Shown piece by piece: positions 48,016 to 56,089 of a stretch of 64,000 nt of DNA; the first letter of the stretch is position 1, and each line of letters opens with the position of its first letter. The notes under the pieces were generated by a model, which was given only the letters and a program-made list of their open reading frames with translations, had not been told where the DNA came from and did no database searches. This DNA is from Cohnella pontilimi (GTDB taxonomy: Bacteria > Bacillota > Bacilli > Paenibacillales > Paenibacillaceae). Location of the stretch: the NCBI RefSeq assembly GCF_005049045.1, contig NZ_SUPK01000001.1, positions 1 through 64,000 on the forward strand. Reading direction: 5' to 3'. Both the position numbers and the translations under genes were made by a program.

Positions 48016-48739
48016 GTTCTTTATGAAAAACAAAACCATGATGATTTTGGCCATTTTCATGGCGACACTTCTTATCGTGATGTTTCTGGAATATCGGGGA
48101 ATCGTGTGGCATAACAGCTTGTTTGCCAACAAGTATGAAGTCAAAGGCCTAGATGTGTCTCACTATCAGTCGGAAGTCGATTGGAGTAAAGTGACGCGCG
48201 GACATCAATATCAATTTGCATACATTAAGGCGACTGAGGGATCAGATCATATTGATGATTATTTTGAAAAAAACTGGACAAGCGCGAAAGAAAACGGCCT
48301 GCTCGTTGGAGCTTATCATTTTTTCACTTCACAAAGTACCGGAGAGCAGCAGGCAAGGAATTTTATAAAGATCGTTCCCAAAGAAGAAGAGAGCTTACCG
48401 CCCGTCATTGATATCGAAATCGACACGAACAAAGATGTTCAATTGATGAGAAAAGAAATTAAGGATATGAGTAATCTTCTTGAGAGCCATTATGGAAAGA
48501 AACCTATCTTATATGTTACCTATGCGACGTATAACCAATATGTCGGAGATGGATTTAGCGATCATGAAATTTGGATTCGTGATGTCATAAAACCCCCAAA
48601 ATTAAAGGACCAGAGAAGATGGACATTTTGGCAATACAATAATCGAGGACATATTGCCGGAATAGATGCTTACGTAGACATCAACGTCTTTAACGGAACT
48701 CTCGAAGAATTCAATCGAAAATTTAAAGTTGGCGGGTGA
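48008..48739 (+). CDS. GH25 lysozyme, membrane-anchored
   Basis: A 243-residue (or 238-residue) protein. A hydrophobic anchor spans about residues 11-28. The catalytic domain is GH25: VKGLDVSHYQSEVDWSKV, FAYIKATEGSDHIDDYFEKN, GAYHFFTSQSTGEQQARNFI, LPPVIDIEID (the catalytic Asp/Glu pair), LYVTYATYNQYVGDGFSDHE and WTFWQYNNRGHIAGID. It would cleave peptidoglycan or external polymers at the cell surface. TTG 48008 overlaps the ABC-F stop; ATG 48023 is an alternative, but neither has a strong ribosome site, so coupling to ABC-F translation is likely. Confidence 0.9.
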   Translation: MNKFFMKNKTMMILAIFMATLLIVMFLEYRGIVWHNSLFANKYEVKGLDVSHYQSEVDWSKVTRGHQYQFAYIKATEGSDHIDDYFEKNWTSAKENGLLVGAYHFFTSQSTGEQQARNFIKIVPKEEESLPPVIDIEIDTNKDVQLMRKEIKDMSNLLESHYGKKPILYVTYATYNQYVGDGFSDHEIWIRDVIKPPKLKDQRRWTFWQYNNRGHIAGIDAYVDINVFNGTLEEFNRKFKVGG

Positions 48740-48810
48740 ACGTGGACTTATCGCTTCAAGGCGTATTTGCGGACCGATCGAGGAAGAGGGCGCGGCGTTA
48801 AAAGGAAGTA

Positions 48811-48843
48811 AGCCAGGATTCGCCGCGCGGATCCTGGCTTTTA
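48811..48843 (+). terminator. Intrinsic terminator
   Basis: AGCCAGGAT / ATCCTGGCT with an 11-nt loop and TTTT. The same stem sequence recurs at 61,427-61,456. Confidence 0.8.
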
Positions 48844-48906
48844 TGCTGGATAACCATCAAGAAAAAGGCGGTCGTTTAGACCAACTTAAAGGCACAACGT
48901 GGACTA

Positions 48907-49008
48907 TTAAATGATTCCGGACATGAGGATAATTACCAACAGAATGAAGAGAACAAGTACAAATGCTGCCGAACTACCGACACCAACTCCCCCGCAGCTG
49001 AAACCCAT
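48907..49008 (-). CDS. YjcZ family mini membrane protein
   Basis: A 33-residue protein on the minus strand: MGFSCGGVGVGSSAAFVLVL then FILLVIILMSGII. It has the Gly-rich start and single membrane helix of YjcZ proteins and is closely similar to the plus-strand copy at 45,703, with near-identical FVLVLFILLVIIL. GGCGGTGGG precedes the ATG. Together the two copies flank the ABC-F/lysozyme block in inverted orientation. The plus-strand frame in the region 48,729-48,914 is not a gene. Confidence 0.85.
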   Translation of the reverse strand: MGFSCGGVGVGSSAAFVLVLFILLVIILMSGII

Positions 49009-49110
49009 AAATCCCACCGCCTTCGTTTATGATTTGTGATTTGTGATCACACCCCTAAGTTATGTCGATGAATGTAAAGTGGACAGGACTGCTGCACAAT
49101 TCAGTTTAAT

Positions 49111-49404
49111 TTATGCGCTTGTCTTTGCGACAAGCAGGTTGGTTATTCCTTCAAGGACAATCCATTCTTCAACGGCCCCGTTCCGCAGGATAGCATGCTC
49201 CAGCAGCACATGCTGAAATTCTGAAAGCAAGTGGAACTCGCGTTTGCATAAGAATCGAATCAACTTACTTCCCTCATGAAGCATAAGAAGGTGCCGATTC
49301 GCACAACCAAGCGTGTGGAGAAGTGGTTCATTCTGCGGGATGCACTCCGATTGATTGAGCGAATGATTCAGCACGTGAGGGCAACAGTCTTGCCTCCGAA
49401 TCAT
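49111..49404 (-). CDS. Hypothetical protein (uncertain)
   Basis: A 97-codon frame on the minus strand with no recognised family. It contains GCANRHLLMLHEGSKLIRFL and FHLLSEFQHVLLEHAILRNG, then GAVEEWIVLEGITNLL, a plausible helical protein, but codon use is not decisive and the ribosome site (GAGAAGCGAC) is weak. The start could be internal (MLHEGSK). It fills most of the 540-base gap between the YjcZ-like gene and the VOC gene; otherwise I see nothing in that gap. Confidence 0.35.
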   Translation of the reverse strand: MIRRQDCCPHVLNHSLNQSECIPQNEPLLHTLGCANRHLLMLHEGSKLIRFLCKREFHLLSEFQHVLLEHAILRNGAVEEWIVLEGITNLLVAKTSA

Positions 49405-49550
49405 GTCGCTTCTCGGTATCGAATCGTATGATAATGAATCTGCTTACCTTTTAAACATAGCAATTTGAAAGAAACCATGGCTCATTTTTAATGCTAATCT
49501 GTATTGTGTATAAACCTACTAAAACGCTTGAATATTAAGGAGGAAAAATT

Positions 49551-50045
49551 ATGAATAACAAAATCCAAAAAATCACGCCAAACTTGTGGTTCGATACACA
49601 AGCCGAACAGGCGGCAGAGTTGTACACTTCTATTTTTAAAAATTCGAAGATAGGAAGAATCACTCACCATGGCAAAAATAATCACGGGATACCAGAAGGA
49701 ACCGTAATGACTGTGGAATTTCAATTGGACGGGCAAGAATTCGTAGCCTTAAATGGCGGTCCGTATTTCAAATTCACAGAGGCAATATCATTTATCGTGA
49801 ACTGTGAAGATCAAGATGAATTGGACTATTTTTGGGAAAAACTCTCCGAAGGCGGAGATGAAAAGGCTCAAAACTGCGGTTGGCTAAAAGATAAGTATGG
49901 CGTGTCGTGGCAAATTATTCCTTCCACTCTAACCGATATGGTAAGCGACCCAGATCCAGAAAAATCAGAAAGAGTTATGAAAGCATTGCTCCAAACGAAG
50001 AGTAAAATTGACATAAAAACTTTGATGCAAGCGTATGAGGGATAA
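49551..50045 (+). CDS. PhnB-like VOC family protein
   Basis: A 164-residue VOC protein of the PhnB/3-demethylubiquinone-methyltransferase-like group: KITPNLWFDTQAEQAAELYT, SIFKNSKIGRITHHGKN, TVMTVEFQLDGQEFVALNGG and the diagnostic C-terminal CGWLKDKYGVSWQIIPSTLT. The function of this group is unsettled; no methyltransferase activity should be assumed. ATG 49551 follows AAGGAGGAAAAATT. A terminator follows. Confidence 0.92.
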   Translation: MNNKIQKITPNLWFDTQAEQAAELYTSIFKNSKIGRITHHGKNNHGIPEGTVMTVEFQLDGQEFVALNGGPYFKFTEAISFIVNCEDQDELDYFWEKLSEGGDEKAQNCGWLKDKYGVSWQIIPSTLTDMVSDPDPEKSERVMKALLQTKSKIDIKTLMQAYEG

Positions 50046-50122
50046 AGTGCACTTTGCCGTTACAGACTGGGGGAAGACCGTACCACGAGTCATTGATAAC
50101 GGAAAACGTTAGTTCAGAATTT

Positions 50123-50155
50123 ACCGCCTTATGATTGATAGGGCGGTTTTTCTTT
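50123..50155 (+). terminator. Intrinsic terminator
   Basis: ACCGCC(TTAT) / (ATAG)GGCGGT with TTTTTCTTTT, after the VOC gene. Confidence 0.8.
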
Positions 50156-50203
50156 TGGCCAGAAATCAACAATCAAGGATAACAGAGCCTATAAAAGAAA
50201 TGA

Positions 50204-50830
50204 GGTGACGGTCATTTTACCTATTTGATGATTTTTGAAGATGGAAACCGTATTGACCTGAGCGTAGAATTTACACCTAATACTGATGACGGAGAACCTG
50301 CTATTACTCTTCTGGACAAGGACGGGTTTCTCCCCCTGTTACCGGCTCCTAACGACAAACACTGGCATATCAAGCCTCCGACCGAAAAGCTATTTGCAGA
50401 CTGCTGCAATGAATTCTGGTGGTGCTTGAACAATGTAGGTAAAGGTATAGCTAGGAATGAACTGCCCTACGCCATGAAAATGTTGAATAACTATGTAAGG
50501 GATATGCTCAATAACATGCTTGAGTGGTATATCGGCGTAAACAACGGCTTTTCAGTCTCTGTCGGAAAGTTCGGTAAATACTTCAACAAATACCTGCCGG
50601 AAAATTTATATGAAATGTACCTAAAAACTTACTCCAATGCTGATTACGATAAACTTTGGACTTCGATATTCACTGCATGCGACTTGTTTCATACCGCAGC
50701 CCTGCACGTTGCAGAGCACAGCGGGTACAGCTACAAACAAAGCGAAGAAAACGGGATGATAGGTTATCTGAACAAAATCAGAAGCGAAACGATGTATTCA
50801 GCTAACGAGCAGATTAACGCAACTTTGTAA
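50204..50830 (+). pseudogene. 5'-truncated aminoglycoside 6-adenylyltransferase (ANT(6)-like)
   Basis: The open frame begins after TGA 50201-50203 and reads GDGHFTYLMIFEDGNRIDLS, the well-known middle section of ANT(6)/AadK enzymes, then CNEFWWCLNNVGKGIARNEL, PYAMKMLNNYVRDMLNNMLE, WYIGVNNGFSVSVGKFGKYF and a C-terminal helical domain. About the first 80 residues, with the catalytic nucleotidyltransferase motif, are missing. A GTG/TTG (50225) with GAGGTG upstream could still yield a 201-residue protein, but it should lack adenylyltransferase activity. No sequence for the lost part is seen upstream. Confidence 0.85.
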
Positions 50831-50902
50831 AATTCAAGACGTCTTAAGAACGAGTGAGACAACAGGAGAAAACATTACCTTATTAGTGGGAGGTGCAAGA
50901 TT

Positions 50903-52267
50903 ATTAAAAGAAAGATTTTGACAGCCTTCATGGTTGTTATCCTCGCGGCGTCCCTCTTTCCTCGGCAAATTAGTTTTGGCAAGGAAAACGGCAATTTTAA
51001 AGTCATGGGATACTTTTCCGAATCTCCCTATTTGAATGATCCAATCGATGAAGCTGTTCAATTTGACGGACTGACTCACCTGCTATACGGTTTTTTGAAG
51101 CCCGCTTCGGACGGCTCACTTTATCCGATCGGCAAACCCGAAAGATTAAAGGAACTGGTTGAAAAGAGCCATGCGCATGGCGTGAATGTTGTCATTGCCG
51201 TCGGAGGGGTGTACTACGGGAAAGAACGGCTGGAAGGTCATTTTGAAGCGCTTGCCGGCAATGACGAAGCTCTTCGGCGGTTTATCCGGGAAGTGCGGGA
51301 TTTCGTCGAGTTCTATGACTTGGATGGGGTGGAAATCGACTGGGAATATCCCAACGCCAAATCTTCCGCGAAGTATGAACGTCTCATATTGGCGCTGGAA
51401 GAAGTTTTGTCTCCCATGGGCAAAACCTTGAGCGCGGCCGTTGCGGCATCCGTCTCGGTAAATACGAAAGCAGAACCGGTACAATCCGTGACAGATATAG
51501 CCCTTGAGAACTTGGACTGGTTAAATATTATGGCTTACGATTTGAAGGGAGAGCAGCACAGTCCCTTCTGGTTGGCGGATGTATCCATTCAGTACTGGAA
51601 GAAAAGGGGAGTGACCGAGGACCGTATCGTTGTTGGGATACCCTTGTATGCCAGACCAAGTTGGAAGCAATACAGGCATCTGGTGGCTTTGGATAAAGCA
51701 AATGCTTATCTCGATTTTGTGCCCGGAGATAAATTGGACTCCTATAACGGTCTCAACACGATCCGCCAGAAAACAAGGCTCGCTCTGAATAAAGGCGGTG
51801 GAATCATGTTTTTCGATATACAGGAAGACACCCGGGATGAAACAAGCGCGCTGAAAGCTGCATTGGATATGATCCAAAGGTACGAACAAAATAAGCTCGA
51901 CGATTATTTTATTGTGGTGGACAATCGCGAGCTGCTGTACGTACCGGAAGAGAAATTGGGAATGCCTTATAAGGACGGTCAGAATCGCATTCAAATCCCG
52001 GTAAAGAAAGCACTGGAAACCATTGGAGCAAAAATCGAATACGATGCTGCCTCTCGTACGGTCACTGCAGTTCGTAAAGAGATAACGGTTAAGATCCATA
52101 TTGGAAGTGATAGACTAGATGTAAACGGTAATAGAATGACCATGGACACCAAAGCCGCGATACAAGAAGGGCGTACCTATTTACCCTTGCGCTGGGTATA
52201 TGAAAGCTTCGGCTACAAGGTGACCTGGTACGAAAGCAGCAAAACCATTCTGGTGAGTAAAAACTAG
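50903..52267 (+). CDS. Secreted GH18 glycosidase with copper-amine-oxidase-N-like domain
   Basis: A 454-residue protein. The signal peptide reads KRKILTAFMVVILAASLFP. GGGAGGTG lies eight bases before ATT 50903, which I take as the start (ATT in the place where ATG is expected); TTG 50918 would shorten the signal. The GH18 barrel has FKVMGYFSESPYLNDPI, LLYGFLKP, VVIAVGGVYYG and the catalytic DGVEIDWEYP with acid Glu148 (the second Asp of DxxDxDxE is Glu). The C-terminal 110 residues are a copper-amine-oxidase-N-type stalk (GMPYKDGQNRIQIPVKKALE, GRTYLPLRWVYESFGYKVTW) that probably binds the cell wall. Substrate: chitin-like or peptidoglycan glycans. Confidence 0.85.
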   Translation: MKRKILTAFMVVILAASLFPRQISFGKENGNFKVMGYFSESPYLNDPIDEAVQFDGLTHLLYGFLKPASDGSLYPIGKPERLKELVEKSHAHGVNVVIAVGGVYYGKERLEGHFEALAGNDEALRRFIREVRDFVEFYDLDGVEIDWEYPNAKSSAKYERLILALEEVLSPMGKTLSAAVAASVSVNTKAEPVQSVTDIALENLDWLNIMAYDLKGEQHSPFWLADVSIQYWKKRGVTEDRIVVGIPLYARPSWKQYRHLVALDKANAYLDFVPGDKLDSYNGLNTIRQKTRLALNKGGGIMFFDIQEDTRDETSALKAALDMIQRYEQNKLDDYFIVVDNRELLYVPEEKLGMPYKDGQNRIQIPVKKALETIGAKIEYDAASRTVTAVRKEITVKIHIGSDRLDVNGNRMTMDTKAAIQEGRTYLPLRWVYESFGYKVTWYESSKTILVSKN

Positions 52268-52790
52268 TGGAAGCAGCAAATAACGGCTCGGCGCCGAAGA
52301 ACTTTCGGGACTGACTTTTTTACTCGTTTCGATTTAGCGGATCATCCATATAAGACATAACTCCAGAAGATCACCGCGACCTTAAACTTCATAGTAGAGT
52401 GACCTCCATGATGGATAGGTTTTGGGGCAGCAATGACCCTTGCGCAACCCTATCTTACTGAGGCACTCTTTTTTATTCAAAGTCCAAATTATTCGCATTA
52501 CAGGAATTCTAACGGGCAGGATTGCTTAATTTCCATCACTAAAGTTATATATGGTCCGGCCCGGACTGTGCACATTAGCAATCCATGAGAAACCGGGCCA
52601 GCTGCTGGATGATAAAGTGTAGACATAGAGGAGGTGCCTTTGGGACGTGTATGTGACATAAGACCGACAACAATATCGGGTAAGTTTGGCTCTTGTACCA
52701 GCTTAAGCTGTCGCAATATACGTCCGCAACCACATTTGAAAAATATGAAGAATTAAACGTCAGACAACACAAAGACGAGGAGTTAAAGTT

Positions 52791-53459
52791 ATGAAATTTC
52801 TGCTCACATCTGGAGGCATCAATAACAAAAGCATACACGACGCGCTGGTTGACATGCTGGGCAAGCCGATCGCCGATTCCAACGCCCTGTGCATCCCCAC
52901 CGCGATGTACGGACACCCCTGGGTCGGCCCCGGCGTCAAAGCCTGGCAGTTCATCAGCGGGAATTCCGAAGATCGCCTGGTCGACCTGGGCTGGAAGTCC
53001 GTCGGCGTGCTGGAGCTGACAGCGCTGCCAAGCATCGGCGAAGACCGCTGGGTGCCGCTGGTCCGGGAGACGGACGTCCTGCTGGTGGCGGGCGGCGACG
53101 CCCTCTACCTGTGCCACTGGATGCGGCAATCCGGATTGGCAGACCTTTTGCCGTCGCTGCGCGCAGTCTATGTGGGACTGAGCGCCGGGAGCATGGTGAT
53201 GGCACCTAACATTGGTGAAATTTTCGTTGGCTGGACTCCACCCGGCGGTGGCGATGAAACGCTGGGACTGGTCGACTTTTCAATCTTTCCGCACCTGGGT
53301 CACGAGATGCTGCCGTATAACACGATGGCTGCAGCAGAGAGATGGGCCGCCGGGATGCAGGGGCCAGCTTATGCAATTGATGATCAAACAGCCATCAAAG
53401 TAATCGATGGAGCGGTCGAAATTGTAACCGAGGGGCATTGGAAACTGTTTACGCCATGA
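52791..53459 (+). CDS. Peptidase S51-like (type 1 glutamine amidotransferase fold)
   Basis: A 222-residue protein of the peptidase E/S51 fold. KFLLTSGGINNKSIHDALVD, LLVAGGDALYLCHWMRQSGL and the nucleophile elbow VYVGLSAGSMVMAP (Ser131 in G-h-S-A-G-S) are characteristic, with an H in FPHLGHEML as the likely His of the dyad/triad. It may cleave N-terminal Asp dipeptides or act on cyanophycin-like substrates. The coding DNA is much richer in GC, with many CTG/GCG/GTC codons, than all genes within 3 kb, suggesting transfer from a high-GC donor. ATG 52791 follows CGAGGAGTTAAAGTT. The 523-base gap before it (52,268-52,790) holds nothing I can identify. Confidence 0.87.
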   Translation: MKFLLTSGGINNKSIHDALVDMLGKPIADSNALCIPTAMYGHPWVGPGVKAWQFISGNSEDRLVDLGWKSVGVLELTALPSIGEDRWVPLVRETDVLLVAGGDALYLCHWMRQSGLADLLPSLRAVYVGLSAGSMVMAPNIGEIFVGWTPPGGGDETLGLVDFSIFPHLGHEMLPYNTMAAAERWAAGMQGPAYAIDDQTAIKVIDGAVEIVTEGHWKLFTP

Positions 53460-53651
53460 TCTTACTATGTTGTAGCTTCTTGGTACAATCTCGAATGCAC
53501 CGAGCACTTCAAATCGATTAGACTCCCTCGGTACAATATAGATTTCTCACGAATGCTCGCTTATTCGCAGGATCTCACCAACGGATAATTCATTCTCTGG
53601 GCAGAAAAGGCTTGGTACCGTCATATTCGACAACTGTGAGGAGGGGGTACT

Positions 53652-54212
53652 TTGTTAGACACCATTGAGTTAAAGAGACCCGACTACGTTGACGTTAAAG
53701 AGTTACATCGTTTCTTCAAGTTAGTCATGATGGATACCTTTGAAAAAGAAGGTATATCCCATTTAGTAAATGATATCGAAAAAGAAATCGAAGAGAAAAG
53801 GAACCATGTCCGAGTAGATCTTGAGACGAATGGAAGAGATAGATACTTCTACATGGCACTTCATAACAAGAAAATTATTGGAACAGTTGAATATGGCCCT
53901 TGCAGTGCACTTATTCATGACCTTACCGATGGTGCATTGGACGAGATTACTGAGATTGGGACTGTTTTCGTGCATCCGGATTGGCAAGGACGCGGAGTAG
54001 CAAATGTGATGCTGAATGCTATATTTTTTACATTACTGGGCAAAGGAGTCTCAGAATTTTGCCTGGATTCCGGTTATACGAATGCCCAACTAATTTGGAG
54101 AAAAAAATTTGGTGAACCAACATATCTCTTCCCTAATTATTGGGGAGGGACGGACCATATGATTTGGAGAGGAAGCATTACAAGCCAGCCACTACGGTAT
54201 ATTATTCGTTGA
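53652..54212 (+). CDS. GNAT N-acetyltransferase
   Basis: A 186-residue GNAT. Motif A is EIGTVFVHPDWQGRGVANVM (about residues 99-118; Q-G-R-G-V-A) and motif B region is GVSEFCLDSGYTNAQLIWRK. TTG 53652 follows GAGGAGGGGGTACT. The N-terminal half is long and helix-rich (NDIEKEIEEKRNHV). The end GGTDHMIWRGSI is seen in a Bacillota GNAT group with no known substrate. Confidence 0.88.
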   Translation: MLDTIELKRPDYVDVKELHRFFKLVMMDTFEKEGISHLVNDIEKEIEEKRNHVRVDLETNGRDRYFYMALHNKKIIGTVEYGPCSALIHDLTDGALDEITEIGTVFVHPDWQGRGVANVMLNAIFFTLLGKGVSEFCLDSGYTNAQLIWRKKFGEPTYLFPNYWGGTDHMIWRGSITSQPLRYIIR

Positions 54213-54289
54213 ACCTGAATTGATTCCATGACTAAACTACCCTGAAAATAACTCATAGCAGAGAACCAAAAAAGACAGCACGAAAGTAA

Positions 54290-54323
54290 GCGCAGCTCAA
54301 GTGATTTTAAAGCTGCGTCTTTT
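54290..54323 (+). terminator. Intrinsic terminator
   Basis: GCGCAGCT / AGCTGCGT with a 13-nt loop and TCTTTT. It ends the GNAT unit. Confidence 0.7.
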
Positions 54324-54340
54324 GTGTAAAGAAGGGGAGG

Positions 54341-54577
54341 TCAGGAAGCTTCCGGTGAGGCCAAAATTACCGTGAAGCCCAGGTTCTCTAACTTCCGAAC
54401 CGTCTGTCGGACTATGGCCTCTTGGTGTCGTTTTTCAAAGTAATCAGAGCCTAAGTCTATAGTTAAACGACCTTCCTCACCAGCCGTATGAAGAGTATAA
54501 AATGCGGAGTAAAAATTTTCATTATTCTGTGGTGCCCCGTGAGGGGCATGGGCAGCTAACGGGTACAGATAGTACAT
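54341..54577 (-). CDS. Hypothetical protein (uncertain)
   Basis: A 78-codon frame on the minus strand. The C-terminal half (RHQEAIVRQTVRKLENLGFT then VILASPEAS) looks like a genuine helix-turn-strand of the kind found at the end of many small hypotheticals and transposase-related proteins, while the N-terminus (YYLYPLAAHAPHGAPQ) is Pro/Ala/His-rich. The preceding gene ends 7 bases upstream, so the two would be cotranscribed. I do not recognise a family. Confidence 0.45.
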   Translation of the reverse strand: MYYLYPLAAHAPHGAPQNNENFYSAFYTLHTAGEEGRLTIDLGSDYFEKRHQEAIVRQTVRKLENLGFTVILASPEAS

Positions 54578-54584
54578 TTAATGG

Positions 54585-54755
54585 TTATTCTCTCTCTCTT
54601 TTTGCTTTGTCAAAAATAACATTCAAAATAAAAAAAGCCACCGCTCCGGCTATACCAGAGTAGTTAACTGTGCCATTAATTAAAAAACCTGAAATGGTCC
54701 AAGCTACACCAAATGTAATCGCTCCAAGTAGGTTTAAAAGAAGAACTCGTTTCAA
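54585..54755 (-). CDS. Small two-helix membrane protein
   Basis: A 56-residue protein on the minus strand. TTG at 54755 follows GAGGTG at six bases. It reads KRVLLLNLLGAITFGVAWTI, SGFLINGTVNYSGIAGAVAF and FILNVIFDKAKRERE: two hydrophobic helices with a charged C-terminus. The layout (LNLLGAITFGVAWTISG...) is common among small Bacilli membrane proteins of unknown function. It lies just ahead of the 54,341 gene. Confidence 0.65.
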   Translation of the reverse strand: MKRVLLLNLLGAITFGVAWTISGFLINGTVNYSGIAGAVAFFILNVIFDKAKRERE

Positions 54756-54933
54756 ACAAAGCACCTCTTTCGTTATAATATCAGGGAAACCCGATTAGGA
54801 TTCCACTGATAAGTTACCAATAGATATCACGGATTGCGAAGACCTTTGGGTGAAACCTGTTTATCATAATTCTGTAAGGATTTTTGAAAATATTTCAGTA
54901 GTAGCAGGCTTGCAAATGGGTTACACAACTTTA

Positions 54934-55146
54934 TTAGACAATGAGTGCAAGTATAAGTATGAGAGTAAGTACAATAATACTTATCAACGAGGCTATTTTG
55001 GTATAGCGGATAGCTCCTTCGGTTAGTTCAGGTTCTTCTTTATACATCCACCTTTTCCCCCATAGAAGGCTTTCTTCGGGTTCAAAATAGCTCCAAACTA
55101 ATACCGCGTAGAGTGGTAGCGATAAAATAATAAAAATGAAAATCAA
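54934..55146 (-). CDS. Small membrane protein (DUF6199-like)
   Basis: A 70-residue protein on the minus strand with an N-terminal and a C-terminal hydrophobic helix enclosing WSYFEPEESLLWGKRWMYKE and EPELTEGAIRYTKIA. This W-hhWK-x-x-EPEL/S-x-x-x-x-x-Y arrangement fits a small family I know as DUF6199; function unknown. TTG at 55146 follows AAGGGGGTG. No partner gene is obvious. Confidence 0.6.
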   Translation of the reverse strand: MIFIFIILSLPLYAVLVWSYFEPEESLLWGKRWMYKEEPELTEGAIRYTKIASLISIIVLTLILILALIV

Positions 55147-55239
55147 TTACCACACCCCCTTAAACGATGATACGACATGAATAATAAAATGTTGCATAAA
55201 ACTGCCAAATGCTGTTCTTTAAAAAAAACTTCGGCTTAG

Positions 55240-55335
55240 CTATACCTTACCGCAAGGTTGGCCTTTATCCAGAAAAGCTTGGGCCATGCTTTCTCCTTTA
55301 GAAACATCCAGACCGATGACTGGATTCAAATGCAT
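55240..55335 (-). pseudogene. N-terminal fragment of an IS110-family transposase
   Basis: ATG at 55335 opens a 31-codon frame reading HLNPVIGLDVSKGESMAQAF then LDKGQPCGKV and stop. VIGLDVSKGE is the first Asp-containing motif of the DEDD recombinase of IS110 elements. All later catalytic motifs are absent, so the element is truncated and inactive. Its non-coding upstream end appears preserved on the same strand (55,336 to about 55,690). Confidence 0.8.
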
Positions 55336-55685
55336 CTCACCCTTCCACAGTATTAACCGGCACCCCTGACCTCGCAGACTCACAGCATCGCGTGTAATTC
55401 GGGATCCAAGTCCCAACCAGCCTAAACATGATCTCTACAAGTAGGGGGCGGACAGTATAGCTCACGGGATCTGTCTCCCACGGGTACGAACGTCCTGCCC
55501 GGCTACCCGTAATGTTACGACCCAACAAAAATGAGGTCGACCAGTAAGATCTGGTGACCTCATAATACGATCGGGTACGATAGTTCAACTTATGGAGGCT
55601 GCCGCATGAAGCCCTTTTTTTGCCGTAACAAACAGTTATGTTAAAACAAGGAAACAAAGTTGTGGTAAAATATAGTCGACACATC
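55336..55685 (-). mobile_element. IS110 non-coding left end, possible bridge-RNA region
   Basis: On the minus strand, about 340 bases run into the truncated transposase start with no real gene. They contain several hairpins, for example AGGTCACCAGATCTTACTGG-type and TACGGGTAGCCGGGC/GTACCCGTGGGAG pairs. In the IS110 group the non-coding end upstream of the recombinase encodes the guide (bridge) RNA that pairs with target and donor. That this stretch is such an end is inferred from position and from its resemblance to IS110 leader sequences; the outer boundary is not certain. The shadow frame at 55,337-55,687 is not a gene. Confidence 0.55.
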
Positions 55686-55785
55686 ATGGCATAATCGTTT
55701 TGAACATCACATTAATTATTTAGTAAAAAATGGATTTTTGTTGCTTGGCGGACAATTATTCAAGCCACATACGGAGGTTGTTGTC

Positions 55786-55917
55786 ATGAAAGTTTACCTT
55801 CAAGCGGGCTTTACGATGATCGGCTTCGCGGCTCGAGGCATGTACGGCATGTTTACTCTGCTAGCCGCTCTTTTTGGAGCCGCTTCTTATCGGCGTCCGC
55901 CGGGGCCGGGGAGATGA
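55786..55917 (+). CDS. Small hydrophobic protein, 43 residues
   Basis: ATG 55786 follows CGGAGGTTGTTGTC. The product begins KVYLQAGFTMIGFAARGMYG and continues MFTLLAALFGAAS, ending in YRRPPGPGR: one amphipathic or membrane helix and a basic Pro/Gly tail. A terminator follows 13 bases after the stop. The clean site-gene-terminator layout argues it is real. Family unknown. Confidence 0.6.
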   Translation: MKVYLQAGFTMIGFAARGMYGMFTLLAALFGAASYRRPPGPGR

Positions 55918-55930
55918 GGAACCAGAAATC

Positions 55931-55965
55931 AGCCTGCCTAATGTCGGCAGGCTGTTCTTTTTATT
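55931..55965 (+). terminator. Intrinsic terminator
   Basis: AGCCTGCC / GGCAGGCT, 7-nt loop, then GTTCTTTTTATT, after the 43-residue protein gene. Confidence 0.85.
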
Positions 55966-56089
55966 AATAAAGTTGGAATGGTGGTAAACCGTGTGAAGAA
56001 AGTTCCAATCGTTATAAATACCAAAATGGGCAGCTCGTGATATTACGCTAACCGTAACGACCACAAGCTGGCTGAAGGGGGAAAAGATA

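Noticed and set aside
48729-48914. 61-codon frame after the lysozyme gene
   Set aside because: It covers a terminator hairpin and lies opposite the end of a convincing minus-strand YjcZ-type gene.
50103-50118. AAAACGTTAGTTCAGAA, similar to an R' box
   Set aside because: No L box, hairpin arm or partner R'' is nearby, so the match is probably chance.
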